From Dethiosulfatarculus sandiegensis (GTDB lineage Bacteria; Desulfobacterota; Desulfarculia; Desulfarculales; Desulfarculaceae), in contig NZ_AZAC01000016.1 of the NCBI RefSeq assembly GCF_000931935.2, positions 62,001 to 126,000 on the forward strand: a stretch of DNA of 64,000 nucleotides. Reading direction: 5' to 3'. The notes beneath the pieces were generated by a model. It made no database searches, had not been told where the DNA came from, and saw nothing but the letters and a program-made list of their open reading frames with translations. Positions 1 to 8,640 of this stretch are shown here, piece after piece. A program made the translations under genes and the position numbers. Within the stretch, counting starts at the first letter, position 1. Each line of letters begins with the position of its first letter.

Positions 1-2
1 GG

Positions 3-1109
3 CGTCAGGCCATGTATGATCCCGATGCCGCCGGCCAGGCGTATCTGGATTTTTGCACCACCTATCAACCCGACACTGCAGGCGCGGCGCCCATGTTGGG
101 CTATGGCCCGGCCCTGGACACCTTGAAATACCACCTGTACAAATGGCCGGGCAATGGAGTGGCCGAGCATCTTTCCTACCAGTTCCACGAAAAGGAATAC
201 ATGAAGGCGGATGAGTTTGATCATCTGATCAACGATCCCACGGATTTCTGGCTCCGTTCCTGGATGCCAAAGACCATGGGAGCCCTGGCTCCCCTGGCCG
301 AGATTCCGCCGGTTTATGGCAGCATGGAGCTGCCCATGCTGGGCTCCTGGCTGATTGCGCTTGGAACCCCACCGGTGCAGGAAGCTTTCGAGACTCTCCT
401 CAAGGCAGGCCGGCAGTATTTTGAATGGATCAATTGCCTGGGCGGGTATTTGGCCCAGATTCTGGCTGCCGGGTTCCCCTTTGGGGCAGGCGGCGCCACC
501 AAGGCTCCTTTTGACACCTTAAGCGATTCCTTCCGAGGCACCACTCCCCTGATGATGGACATGTACCGCCGCCCCGAAAAGGTTTTGGAGGCAGTGGAGC
601 GTCTGGTGCCTGCCATGATCAAGACCGGTGTGGATGGGGCCGTGGCAAGCGGAAATCCCCTGGTGTTCATCCCCTTGCACAAAGGCGCCGATGGCTTCAT
701 GTCTGACGAGCAGTTCCAGAAGTTCTATTGGCCCACCTTAAAGGCCGTTATGTACGGCTTGGCCAAGGCTGGATGTGTGCCCGCCTGCTTTGTGGAGGGA
801 GCCTATAACCAGCGTCTGGACTACCTGGCTGAAACAGCCGATATACGCTCCATGTACCTGTTCGATAGGACAGATATGGTAGAGGCCCGCAAAAAATTGG
901 GCGGCAAGGTGTGTATTGCCGGTGGTTTCCCGATCTCTTTGATTCTTACCGGAACCCCGGAACAGGTCAAGGAAGGGACTAAAAAGCTCATTGACGATGC
1001 TGCCGGAGATAAGGGCTACATGCTCAGCATAGGTTGCGCCATGGATGAAGCCAAGCACGACACTATGTTGGCCTTTGTCGAGGCTGGTAAGGAATACGGT
1101 CAATACTAG
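3..1109 (+). CDS. URO-D family corrinoid/methyl-transfer protein (5' end outside window)
   Basis: The reading frame is open to the left edge of the window (codons for RQA precede the first ATG at 12), so the true start lies upstream and the entry is partial. The visible 365 or so residues have the look of the uroporphyrinogen decarboxylase fold as used by MtaA/CmuA-type methyltransferases that move methyl groups between corrinoid proteins and a thiol or folate acceptor. The C-terminal part carries a CIAGGFP segment where family members have a cysteine/glycine turn, followed by GYMLSIGCAMD. A true HemE is less likely, because a RACo-like corrinoid activator lies 1.4 kb downstream on the same strand. 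The methyl donor cannot be inferred. The gene is followed by a nested inverted repeat rather than directly by another gene. Confidence 0.75.
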   Translation, partial: RQAMYDPDAAGQAYLDFCTTYQPDTAGAAPMLGYGPALDTLKYHLYKWPGNGVAEHLSYQFHEKEYMKADEFDHLINDPTDFWLRSWMPKTMGALAPLAEIPPVYGSMELPMLGSWLIALGTPPVQEAFETLLKAGRQYFEWINCLGGYLAQILAAGFPFGAGGATKAPFDTLSDSFRGTTPLMMDMYRRPEKVLEAVERLVPAMIKTGVDGAVASGNPLVFIPLHKGADGFMSDEQFQKFYWPTLKAVMYGLAKAGCVPACFVEGAYNQRLDYLAETADIRSMYLFDRTDMVEARKKLGGKVCIAGGFPISLILTGTPEQVKEGTKKLIDDAAGDKGYMLSIGCAMDEAKHDTMLAFVEAGKEYGQY

Positions 1110-1115
1110 CGGGAG

Positions 1116-1198
1116 ATTGGTTAGATCCCTTAAGCGGAACAAAGGTGGCTCCTCAAAACCCTTGATTGTTGTTGGGGAGCCACGAACACCTAACCAAT
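1116..1198. repeat. nested inverted repeat after the URO-D gene
   Basis: An outer perfect pair ATTGGTTAG (1116-1124) / CTAACCAAT (1190-1198) encloses an inner stem GTGGCTCC (1145-1152) / GGAGCCAC (1176-1183), extendable by CAA/TTG across one mismatch. No T run follows, so it is not a classic intrinsic terminator. It could stabilise the 3' end of the methyltransferase mRNA or act as a weak terminator. Confidence 0.6.
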
Positions 1199-1441
1199 GG
1201 ATACATAGAAAAAGAACTATTTAAAACGGATATTGGACAGGGGAATGGTCAACCCGGACAGAGGCATACCGTCATTACTCCATGAAAGAAGTAATGTAGT
1301 CATCGGGAGTGTGTGCCTTTTGGGGGGCTGATTACGGGCCTTCGTCTCAACCTGAGGATGAAAAAGAGATCTTATAGCCTTATTTACCAGCCAAATCTCA
1401 GTAGGCTTGTCACCACAAATGACAAGAAAAGGGGTGATACT
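1199..1441 (+). other. non-coding leader of the outer membrane protein gene, with a hairpin
   Basis: The space between the URO-D gene and the porin start has no convincing gene. It holds an irregular hairpin: AGGCATAC (1262-1269) pairs with GTGTGCCT (1311-1318, one G-U), enclosing a second stem CATTACT (1273-1279) / AGTAATG (1290-1296). TTTT then GGGGGG follow. This could be an attenuator or a 5' leader structure. I do not recognise a known riboswitch in it, and a cobalamin riboswitch was looked for and not seen. Confidence 0.4.
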
Positions 1442-2353
1442 ATGTTGCGGCGTGTTAAAGGGCTTGTCACTATCACATTAGCCATCGGATTTTTCTTTTA
1501 CTGCACCAGCACGGCCATGGCTTTTGGTCACTATACTCCAGGTTCTCTTGGCCTTAATGCAGCCAGCCTGCCGCCTCCGGGTTTTCACTACACCATGTAC
1601 AATCTGATGTACACCGCCGACACCATGCTCGACGATAATGGTAATGATCTTGATCTGGACCTTGATCTCACCGTTTTCGCAAATGTTCACCAGTTCACCT
1701 ACATGACTGATTATAAGATTTTGGGAGCTGACTTTGGTTTTGATGTTTTGATTCCACTGGTTTACACCAGCATGGAAATGAAACGCCAGGGTGTGGATGA
1801 AGACAGCTTTAGCCTGGGTGATATATGCGTTGAGCCTTTTGTATTTGCCTGGCATACACCAAGGTGGGATGTGGCCTTGGCGTTTGGTTTCTACGCGCCC
1901 ACCGGCGAAAGTGATGAACCCTCATCACCAGGCGCCGGATACTGGAGCTTCATGGAGACCCTGGGAGCCACTTATTACTTTGATGAAGCCAGGACCTGGA
2001 CAGCCTCCCTATTGACCCGTTGGCTCCAGAACACAGAAGACAGGGACACCGAAATCACCGCTGGCGCCAATGTTGTGGCCGAGTACGGCTTGGCCAAGGC
2101 CTTTCCGTTCAATAGTGGAGAACTGTTTCTAACCGCTGGGGTGGCGGGGTATACCTATAAACAGCTTGATGAAGACTCTGGCGATGGAGCTTCAGACCAA
2201 AAATACTTTGGTAATGCAGTGGGACCGGAAATCCGCCTCATGGGATTTAAGCCGTTTCCATTCCAGTTGAGCTTACGGTATTTGTTTGAGTATGCCGGTG
2301 AGAACACCACTGAGGGGCAAAACGTCTGTCTTACCCTGATAGGTTCATTCTAG
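1442..2353 (+). CDS. beta-barrel outer membrane protein, phenol meta-pathway (MetA) porin-like
   Basis: I start at ATG 1442, not the longer frame from 1313: an AGGGGTG ribosome binding site sits just upstream and the protein then begins with a clean signal peptide, a basic MLRRVKG followed by a hydrophobic run ending ...STAMA before FGHYTPG. The mature part alternates polar and hydrophobic residues, has many aromatics, and ends in phenylalanine (LIGSF), as expected for an outer membrane beta barrel exported by Sec and inserted by Bam. Segments such as FGFDVLIPLVYTSM and GFYAPTGE resemble the family first described near phenol meta-cleavage operons (SphA/MetA-like channels). About 303 residues. 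Substrate is unknown; its position between two corrinoid-type genes suggests, but does not prove, uptake of a methoxylated or otherwise methylated compound. Confidence 0.7.
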   Translation: MLRRVKGLVTITLAIGFFFYCTSTAMAFGHYTPGSLGLNAASLPPPGFHYTMYNLMYTADTMLDDNGNDLDLDLDLTVFANVHQFTYMTDYKILGADFGFDVLIPLVYTSMEMKRQGVDEDSFSLGDICVEPFVFAWHTPRWDVALAFGFYAPTGESDEPSSPGAGYWSFMETLGATYYFDEARTWTASLLTRWLQNTEDRDTEITAGANVVAEYGLAKAFPFNSGELFLTAGVAGYTYKQLDEDSGDGASDQKYFGNAVGPEIRLMGFKPFPFQLSLRYLFEYAGENTTEGQNVCLTLIGSF

Positions 2354-2488
2354 CGTACTTTGATTGTTTAAAACTGGGCACTCGGGCCCGGTTATGGGAG
2401 GTCAATCCTTACTTCCGTCACCGGGTCCGACACCATGCTGCTTGCGGCGACGTTGTGTGGATAATGTATTTTATAATGGAGAATTGCC

Positions 2489-4342
2489 TTGGCTGAGAAA
2501 TCAATGGTCAATGTGGAGTTCAACCCTGGGGGACAGAGTGTCGCGCTGCAAAAAGGCGGCCTTATTACAGAAGCCATGTTGACTGCCGGAGTGCTATTGC
2601 CTTTGGACTGCGGAGGCAAAGGAACTTGCGGCCGCTGCCTTGTGCAAGTGGAAGGAGCTGTTTCTCCGCCTAATGATGCCGAAGAACGCCTACTTGATCA
2701 ATCCCGTCTTGAACAAGGATTTCGTTTGGCCTGCCAGACTCGGGCCTTGGGTGATCTGCGGGTGGTTATTCCTGATACGGCTGAAACCGCTGACAGCAGT
2801 TGGCGCATAGACCTGGGCGACTTAAGCGCTACGCAGACAAATTCACCGGTGATCACCTCTGTGGATTGTCGAGTTCAGGCTCCCACCTTGGAAGACCCCC
2901 GTGCGGACCTCCGTCGAGTGCTGGAGGCTGTTACCCCCCCGGCAGCTGGGGAAGGGGAAGGCGAGTTGTGGGGCGATCCGGCCACAGCGACCCAAATAAC
3001 CCGCATGGCCCGGGAAAAAGACTGGAATCTCAGGGTGTATAAACGCGGGTCCGAAGTAGTCGGCGTGGCAGGCCCCGGAGATGCTGCCCTGGGTGTGGCC
3101 GTGGATTTGGGTTCCACCAAGATCGCGGCCTATTTAATAGATCTGGAAAAAGGAGAGGTGCTGAATTCCCGGGGCAGGCTCAATCCCCAGGTGGCATTTG
3201 GAGCCGATGTAGTTACACGTTTGCAACGGGCCATTCATAATCCCGACGACCGACGCCAACTAACCTCCCTGGTGCGCCGGGCGCTTGGCGATTTGGTAGT
3301 CGAATTAAGCTCCTCTGTGGGAGTTGAACCCAGTTGCATCACCGAGATGAGCTTGGTGGGCAACACAGCCATGACGCACCTTTTGCTTGGCCTGCCCGTG
3401 GAACAATTGGGTGCACCGCCTTTTGTGGCCAGCCTGGACCAGGCCATTGACCTAAAGGCACGGGAGATCGGCCTTAACCTGGCTCCGGGCGCTTATTTAT
3501 ATCTACCCCCTCTGGTGGGCGGTTTTGTGGGGGCTGACAACGTGGCCATGATAATGGGGGCTGATCTGGATTTGCCCGGCCCCTGTCGCCTGGGCCTGGA
3601 CATCGGCACCAACACTGAGGTTGTACTTACCGCGCCAGGCAGCGAGCATCCCCTTTTAATCGCTTCGGCCCCATCAGGCCCAACCTTTGAAGGGGCTCAT
3701 CTCAGCTCGGGCATGCGGGCCATGGCAGGGGCTGTTTCCCGGGTGCAGTTGGATAAGGGCCGGCTGGTGTGGTCGACCATAGATGGCGGCAAGCCCGCCG
3801 GAATATGCGGTTCAGGCATTATCGACGCGGTGGCGGAAATGGCGCGCGGCGGAATCATCAACGCGCAGGGCCATTTAGATCAATCCCTGCCTCAGGTGAA
3901 GGTGGATGAACGCTCCATTCGTTATATTCTGGTGCCGGGTGAACAATCAGCCACCGGCAAGGATATCGTGGTGACCCAAGCGGATATCAGTCAGGTTCAG
4001 CTTGCCAAGGGAGCCATCAACGCGGCGGCCTTCACTCTGCTCCATCTGGCCGGTTTGGAACCTTTCGATATCTCTGAAATAGTGCTGGCGGGCTCCTTTG
4101 GCAGCAATTTTGATGTGGAGAACGCCAGGTCTATTGGCTTGATACCTGATGCACCCGCTGCGATCTACCGCCAGGTTGGCAATGCAGCCGGCAAGGGGGC
4201 TCAACAGATGCTCAATAATCAAGAGGCCAGAATCAGGGCGGAGGCTATTCCATCCATGGCCCGTTATCTGGAGCTGGCCAGTGAACCTCTGTTCAACAAG
4301 CTGTTTGCCCGCAGCCTGGCTTTCTCCAAGAATCGGAGCTGA
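2489..4342 (+). CDS. RACo-like reductive activator of corrinoid proteins (2Fe-2S + ASKHA ATPase, DUF4445)
   Basis: Proteins of this family use ATP and a low-potential electron to bring oxidised Co(II) corrinoid proteins back to Co(I). The N-terminus is a plant-type ferredoxin domain with cluster ligands C41, C47, C50 and C82 (DCGGKGTCGRC ... ACQTRAL). The C-terminal two thirds is an ASKHA ATPase with a phosphate 1 loop VAVDLGSTKIAA, a second loop LGLDIGTNTEVV, an SGMRAMAGAV segment, a GICGSGIIDAVAEM turn and LAGSFGSNFDVENA near the end. The length of 617 is normal. The start is TTG, supported by a TGGAGA ribosome binding site; ATG at 2504 is the alternative. It lies near the URO-D methyltransferase on the same strand, and no corrinoid-binding protein is visible in the window. 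Confidence 0.88.
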   Translation: MAEKSMVNVEFNPGGQSVALQKGGLITEAMLTAGVLLPLDCGGKGTCGRCLVQVEGAVSPPNDAEERLLDQSRLEQGFRLACQTRALGDLRVVIPDTAETADSSWRIDLGDLSATQTNSPVITSVDCRVQAPTLEDPRADLRRVLEAVTPPAAGEGEGELWGDPATATQITRMAREKDWNLRVYKRGSEVVGVAGPGDAALGVAVDLGSTKIAAYLIDLEKGEVLNSRGRLNPQVAFGADVVTRLQRAIHNPDDRRQLTSLVRRALGDLVVELSSSVGVEPSCITEMSLVGNTAMTHLLLGLPVEQLGAPPFVASLDQAIDLKAREIGLNLAPGAYLYLPPLVGGFVGADNVAMIMGADLDLPGPCRLGLDIGTNTEVVLTAPGSEHPLLIASAPSGPTFEGAHLSSGMRAMAGAVSRVQLDKGRLVWSTIDGGKPAGICGSGIIDAVAEMARGGIINAQGHLDQSLPQVKVDERSIRYILVPGEQSATGKDIVVTQADISQVQLAKGAINAAAFTLLHLAGLEPFDISEIVLAGSFGSNFDVENARSIGLIPDAPAAIYRQVGNAAGKGAQQMLNNQEARIRAEAIPSMARYLELASEPLFNKLFARSLAFSKNRS

Positions 4343-4432
4343 TTTATGTGGGCTGACGGGACCTGTCAAAGTTTATCCCTTTGAAATCAGGTTAAAACGC
4401 AATTGTTAAGGTGCCTTGCCCTTGAGTCATTA

Positions 4433-6070
4433 TCAATCCAAGCGGCTCTTTTCTTCGGCCCGCACTTCCCGGCGTAGAAGCTTGCCCACCTTGGATTTGG
4501 GGAGCATATCCCGGAACTCTATATATTGAGGCACCTTATAGGATGAAAGGCGGTTTCGGCAGTATTTGATCAGGTCGTATCCGGTTATGCCCTTGATATC
4601 CTTTTTAAGCACCACAAAGGCCTTGACCCTTTCACCGACTTTTTCATCCGGAACCCCCACCACGCAGCAGCCCACCACAGCCGCGTGATCCTGGAGCACG
4701 CATTCAATCTCAGAGGCCGAAACCCGGTACCCTTTATGTTTTATGGTGTCTACCGTGCGGTCCACAAAGAATAGCCATTCGTTTTCGTCTTTTCTCACCA
4801 CATCCCCTGTGCGGTAAAAACGCTTTCCCTTAATTTCTACAAAGGAATCCTTGGTTTCCTGGGGCTTGTTCCAATATTCCTCCACCATGGGGTCGGAATG
4901 GACCAGAAGCTCGCCGCTCTCCTCCGGGGCCAGCTCATCCAAGGTGACCGGGTCCACCACCATTACTTTTTTAGATTCGAGAACCCTGCCCATGGCCCCT
5001 TGGGGCGGGGCTTCGTCAGTGGGGGTCATGGAAACGCCGCCCACTGTTTCACTGGCTCCATAGCCAATGTAAATGGGCTTGCCAAAGCGCTTTTGCCAGC
5101 GCCTGCCCACATCTTCGGGCAGCACATCGCCCCCGCAAAAGCAGTATTCCAGTGAACTCAAGTCATACTGATCCAGGCGGTCATGCTCCAGAATCATGCG
5201 ATACAGGGTCGGCACACCTATGATGGTCTTGGCCCTGTGCCTGGTGATGGCGTCCATCATGGCGTCCAAGTTCACCCTGGGCTGCTGAATCAAGGCCCCG
5301 CCGTGAAGCAGAATAGTGCCCAATGAGCAGGTCTGTCCCAGAATATGAAACAGGGGAGCCGACCCCATGATTACGTTTTCCGAAAGTTCAAAGTTGCTGG
5401 CGCTCATGCTTATCTGCTCATGGGCCTGTTCCAAAAGCAGACGGTGAGTGATCGGCACTCCCTTGGGGTGCCTGGTGGTCCCCCCGGTGTAGATGATCTC
5501 GCATATGTCGTTTTCTCCCACCTCCACCGGCTGAATATCATCGGTTGGTTCACTGACCATTTGTTTTAGGTTGGTGGTGCGGTCGCCTTTGGCTGCCTTG
5601 CCCTTGGGAACCAGGTCAAAGGCCCAGCCAAAGAATTTTTTGTAAAGGGGCAGCATATCGGCCAGGTTGGAGACAATGACCTCCTCTAAACTCGTTTTTT
5701 CAATCACCTGGCTTACGTAACCGTAGTTTCGGTCTGTACAGACTATGGCTCTGGCGCCTGTGTCATCGGCTATGTATTCAACATCGCTCGGAGTGTAGAT
5801 AGGGGTGATGGGAACCGCGATTGCCCCTGCCTTGAGAACCCCCAGCCAGGAGATGATCCATTGGATGGAATTGGGAAGATATATGATAACCCTGCTGCCC
5901 GAGGTGACACCCCTTTGCCTGAGTCCTTGGGCAAAGCTGTTGCTGAGCCGGTTCAGTCTTCTATAGCTGAACTCCTCGCCCAGGTATATCACAGCGGTTT
6001 TATGGGAGCAGGAATCCAAAAGGCCGCCGAAATGAGCAGGTATGGTGAGCGGCTGGGTGCTTTGTTGCAT
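4433..6070 (-). CDS. AMP-dependent acyl-CoA ligase (fatty/aromatic acid--CoA ligase family)
   Basis: This 545-residue enzyme belongs to the ANL superfamily that activates a carboxylic acid with ATP and joins it to CoA. Core motifs are all present: the phosphate loop YTGGTTRHPKG, GYGASET, YRTGDVVRKD, the hinge and lysine region KHKGYRVSASEIE, and a C-terminal PKSKVGKLLRREV with the catalytic lysine. The phosphate loop departs from the common YTSGTTGxPKG at two places (S to G, G to R). It is the last gene of the sigma-54-driven livKHMGF run, 18 bases after livF. I infer that it activates the acid imported by that transporter. The acid is unknown: a branched, fatty or aromatic acid would each fit. 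Confidence 0.85.
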   Translation of the reverse strand: MQQSTQPLTIPAHFGGLLDSCSHKTAVIYLGEEFSYRRLNRLSNSFAQGLRQRGVTSGSRVIIYLPNSIQWIISWLGVLKAGAIAVPITPIYTPSDVEYIADDTGARAIVCTDRNYGYVSQVIEKTSLEEVIVSNLADMLPLYKKFFGWAFDLVPKGKAAKGDRTTNLKQMVSEPTDDIQPVEVGENDICEIIYTGGTTRHPKGVPITHRLLLEQAHEQISMSASNFELSENVIMGSAPLFHILGQTCSLGTILLHGGALIQQPRVNLDAMMDAITRHRAKTIIGVPTLYRMILEHDRLDQYDLSSLEYCFCGGDVLPEDVGRRWQKRFGKPIYIGYGASETVGGVSMTPTDEAPPQGAMGRVLESKKVMVVDPVTLDELAPEESGELLVHSDPMVEEYWNKPQETKDSFVEIKGKRFYRTGDVVRKDENEWLFFVDRTVDTIKHKGYRVSASEIECVLQDHAAVVGCCVVGVPDEKVGERVKAFVVLKKDIKGITGYDLIKYCRNRLSSYKVPQYIEFRDMLPKSKVGKLLRREVRAEEKSRLD

Positions 6071-6088
6071 GGGGCCTCCCGGGGTTTT

Positions 6089-6841
6089 TTAAAAACCAAA
6101 ATAAGCGGATTTGATCTCCGGGTTTTCCATAAGCTCCGGTCCGGTGCCGGTCAGGGTGAGCATTCCGTTTTCAATCACATAGGCAAAATCAAGCATGGGC
6201 AAAAGCGGCCTTGCGAATTGTTCTGCGATCAGCATGGTGATGCCGTTTTCCCGGGACAGGGATTCAATGGCCTGAACCAGGTTTTTTTGCATGGCAGGGC
6301 TCAACCCCAAAAGGGGTTCATCCAAAAGCAGGAGCTTGGGACCCACCACCATGGCCATGCCTATGGCCAGCATCTGCTGTTCGCCGCCGCTTAAAAAGCC
6401 CGCCTTGCGCTTGCGCCAGCGCTTTAAATTGGGGAAGAGTTCATAAACATGGTCAATGACCTGCCGGACCTGGTTGGTGGGCCTTAAGTAACTTGCAATC
6501 TTCAGGTTTTCATGCACATTGGAATCAGGAAAAACCGGGTGTCTCTCCCGGCAGAGCACCAGGGCCAGGCTTGCCCTTTCATGGGCCTTGAGCCGGCTTA
6601 TGTCTTGGCCCTGGTATTCAATCTTTCCCATCACGGTTATGCGTTCGCCGCCTTTTCTTTTTTCCTTGAGCTGGATATCCAGGATAAGCCCGCTTATGGT
6701 GTTTAACAGCGTGGTCTTGCCTGCTGAGTTGGAGCCGATCACCCCCACCACCTGCCCCTTGCGAACAGACAGGGACAGTTCGTTCACAGCTATTGCGTTT
6801 TCATAAAAAACCATAAGGTCCGTGGCCTTGAGCATGATCAA
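6089..6841 (-). CDS. livF: branched-chain-type ABC transporter ATPase LivF
   Basis: ATP-binding subunit of an inner membrane importer of the HAAT (LIV) class. Walker A is GSNSAGKTT, the signature is LSGGEQQMLAIG, and Walker B is LLLLDEPLLGLSP, with the switch histidine replaced by a glutamine in MLIAEQFA, as is usual in LivF. Its 250 residues are slightly above the family norm. The start overlaps the end of livG by four bases (ATGA), so the two are translationally coupled. A second ATG lies two codons in (MIML). It pairs with LivG on the membrane dimer LivHM. Confidence 0.9.
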   Translation of the reverse strand: MIMLKATDLMVFYENAIAVNELSLSVRKGQVVGVIGSNSAGKTTLLNTISGLILDIQLKEKRKGGERITVMGKIEYQGQDISRLKAHERASLALVLCRERHPVFPDSNVHENLKIASYLRPTNQVRQVIDHVYELFPNLKRWRKRKAGFLSGGEQQMLAIGMAMVVGPKLLLLDEPLLGLSPAMQKNLVQAIESLSRENGITMLIAEQFARPLLPMLDFAYVIENGMLTLTGTGPELMENPEIKSAYFGF

Positions 6842-7599
6842 AACCCCTCTGTTTCCGCGCCCAGGTAGGCACTTTTAACCTCGGGCATATCCATGACTTC
6901 CGTGGGGTTGCCCTGGGCTATCTTGCGCCCGAAGTTCAGCACCAGAACCTGGTCGGCGATGCGGAAAAGTTCTCTTAGCCTGTGCTCCACCATGATCAGG
7001 GTCTTGCCCTGGGCCACCAGCTTTTCAATCACAGGCACCATGGAGGCCACCTCGGCCAGGGAAAGGCCGCTGAAAAGTTCATCCAGCACAATAAGGTCCG
7101 GCCTCAAGGCCAGGCATTTGGCCAGCTCCAGGCGCTTTAAATAACCGTGGGGCAGGGAAGAGGCGGTCTGGGTTATCACCTGGGAATCCCGCTCAAAGCC
7201 CACTTCTTCCAAAAGGTCCTTGGCCACTGCGTCCCGATCTCCGAATTTGCCGCCCAAAAGACCTTTCACCCTGGGGGAGTAAAGGGCCACATTGAGGTTT
7301 TTATAGGCCTCAAGCTGGTAAAAGGGTTTGGCCATCTGAAAAGAGCGGGCCAGACCCATCTGAGCTACTTTGTAGGGAGGCTTTTTGGTAATGTTTTTGC
7401 CTTTGAATATCACTTTGCCCTTATCCGGGCGTACAAAGCCGGTGATCAGGTTCACCAGGGTGGTTTTGCCTGAGCCATTGGGCCCGATGACTCCCAGGAC
7501 CTGGTTCCGCTTTAATTCAAAGTCAACCTGATCCACTGCCTGCACTCCGCCAAAGGCGCGGCTTAAGCCCTTCACCGCAAGCAATACCTCTAAAGCCAT
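6838..7599 (-). CDS. livG: branched-chain-type ABC transporter ATPase LivG
   Basis: Second ATPase of the transporter, 253 residues. Walker A is GPNGSGKTTLVN; the signature is altered to LPHGYLKRLELAKCL, as is usual for LivG; Walker B reads LIVLDELFSGLS, where the common DEP is DEL; and the switch histidine is in VEHRLREL. The C-terminal extension with VLNFGRKIAQGNP is also typical. Its start codon shares one base with the livM stop (TAATG), and its end overlaps livF by four bases. Confidence 0.9.
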   Translation of the reverse strand: MALEVLLAVKGLSRAFGGVQAVDQVDFELKRNQVLGVIGPNGSGKTTLVNLITGFVRPDKGKVIFKGKNITKKPPYKVAQMGLARSFQMAKPFYQLEAYKNLNVALYSPRVKGLLGGKFGDRDAVAKDLLEEVGFERDSQVITQTASSLPHGYLKRLELAKCLALRPDLIVLDELFSGLSLAEVASMVPVIEKLVAQGKTLIMVEHRLRELFRIADQVLVLNFGRKIAQGNPTEVMDMPEVKSAYLGAETEGF

Positions 7600-8600
7600 T
7601 ATTCCACCTCGGTCCAGCGTTCAAACTGATTGTATTTTCGGGATAAATAGTGAAAGATTCCCTCGGGCAGCCCCACCGTGAAGATCACCAGCAAAAGGGC
7701 GTACAACACGGTTCTCAAGCCGCCTAAGCCGCGCAGGGCCTCGGAAAGGGGCACCAGGATAAAGGAGCCCAGCATGGGACCGGCCAGGGTGCCCATGCCG
7801 CCGACCGCAGCCGAGGCGATAGGCATGATGGAATAATCCAGGGCAAAGACCGGCATGCCCACGAACTGATAGGAATGGGTCATGAACGCTCCGGCAAAGG
7901 CCCCCACTGAGCTGGCCATAAACAGGGCTTGGGCCTTGAACCAATAGATGTTGATGCCCGCGGACATGACGGCCCGATCGTTATCGTTGATTCCTTTCAG
8001 CACCAGGCCGTGATCCGTGGCCATGAGCCTGCGCAGGCCAAACAGCGCCGCCCATACAGCCAGCATGATCAGAACAAGCTCCCATTGCACCGAAGGCATG
8101 GCCGCAATGCCGTGCAGGCCCTCGGTTCCGCCTAATATGCGGGCCGCCTCTATAAAGCGTTCCATCATCATGGGAAGGATAAGGGTGACCATGGCAAAAT
8201 AGATCCCCCTCAGCCTTAGGACCGGTAAAAGCAGCAGGGTGCTTAAAAATCCACCGACAAGGGTGGCTGCTGGAATGGTGAACCAGATCGGCAGGTGGAA
8301 ATATTGATCCATGATTCCGGCTGCATAGGCCCCCATGCCAAAGAAAAGGGCCTGCCCCAGGCAGACCATGCCTGTCTGGGCCAGAAGATCCCAGGAAACG
8401 GCCAAAAGGGCAAAGGAGATGGTGGAGACAAAGACCCTTTGCCAATAGAGGTTTACGCTGAACCCTATAACCAGAAGGAGCACAATGGGTAAAAGCCTCG
8501 GCAAAAGCAGATAGCCCATCTCCCGGAAAGAGGTAAGGGCAAAGATATCACTGCTTCTGGCCTTGATGCCCCGATCTATTCTTTCAAGCCTCATGGTCAT
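7599..8600 (-). CDS. livM: branched-chain-type ABC transporter permease LivM
   Basis: Inner membrane permease with about eight to ten hydrophobic spans over 333 residues, including the family-typical VSWDLLAQTGMVCLGQALFFG (read as two short stretches) and a GMGTLAGPMLGSFILVPL segment near the end. A polar N-terminal extension of about 30 residues precedes the first span. ATG 8600 and ATG 8594 (MRLER) are both possible starts. The end overlaps livG by one base. It forms the translocation path together with LivH. Confidence 0.9.
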   Translation of the reverse strand: MTMRLERIDRGIKARSSDIFALTSFREMGYLLLPRLLPIVLLLVIGFSVNLYWQRVFVSTISFALLAVSWDLLAQTGMVCLGQALFFGMGAYAAGIMDQYFHLPIWFTIPAATLVGGFLSTLLLLPVLRLRGIYFAMVTLILPMMMERFIEAARILGGTEGLHGIAAMPSVQWELVLIMLAVWAALFGLRRLMATDHGLVLKGINDNDRAVMSAGINIYWFKAQALFMASSVGAFAGAFMTHSYQFVGMPVFALDYSIMPIASAAVGGMGTLAGPMLGSFILVPLSEALRGLGGLRTVLYALLLVIFTVGLPEGIFHYLSRKYNQFERWTEVE

Positions 8601-8640
8601 GGCGATTCCGCCTTATATGAACAGTTTTCCGGTATGAGCC

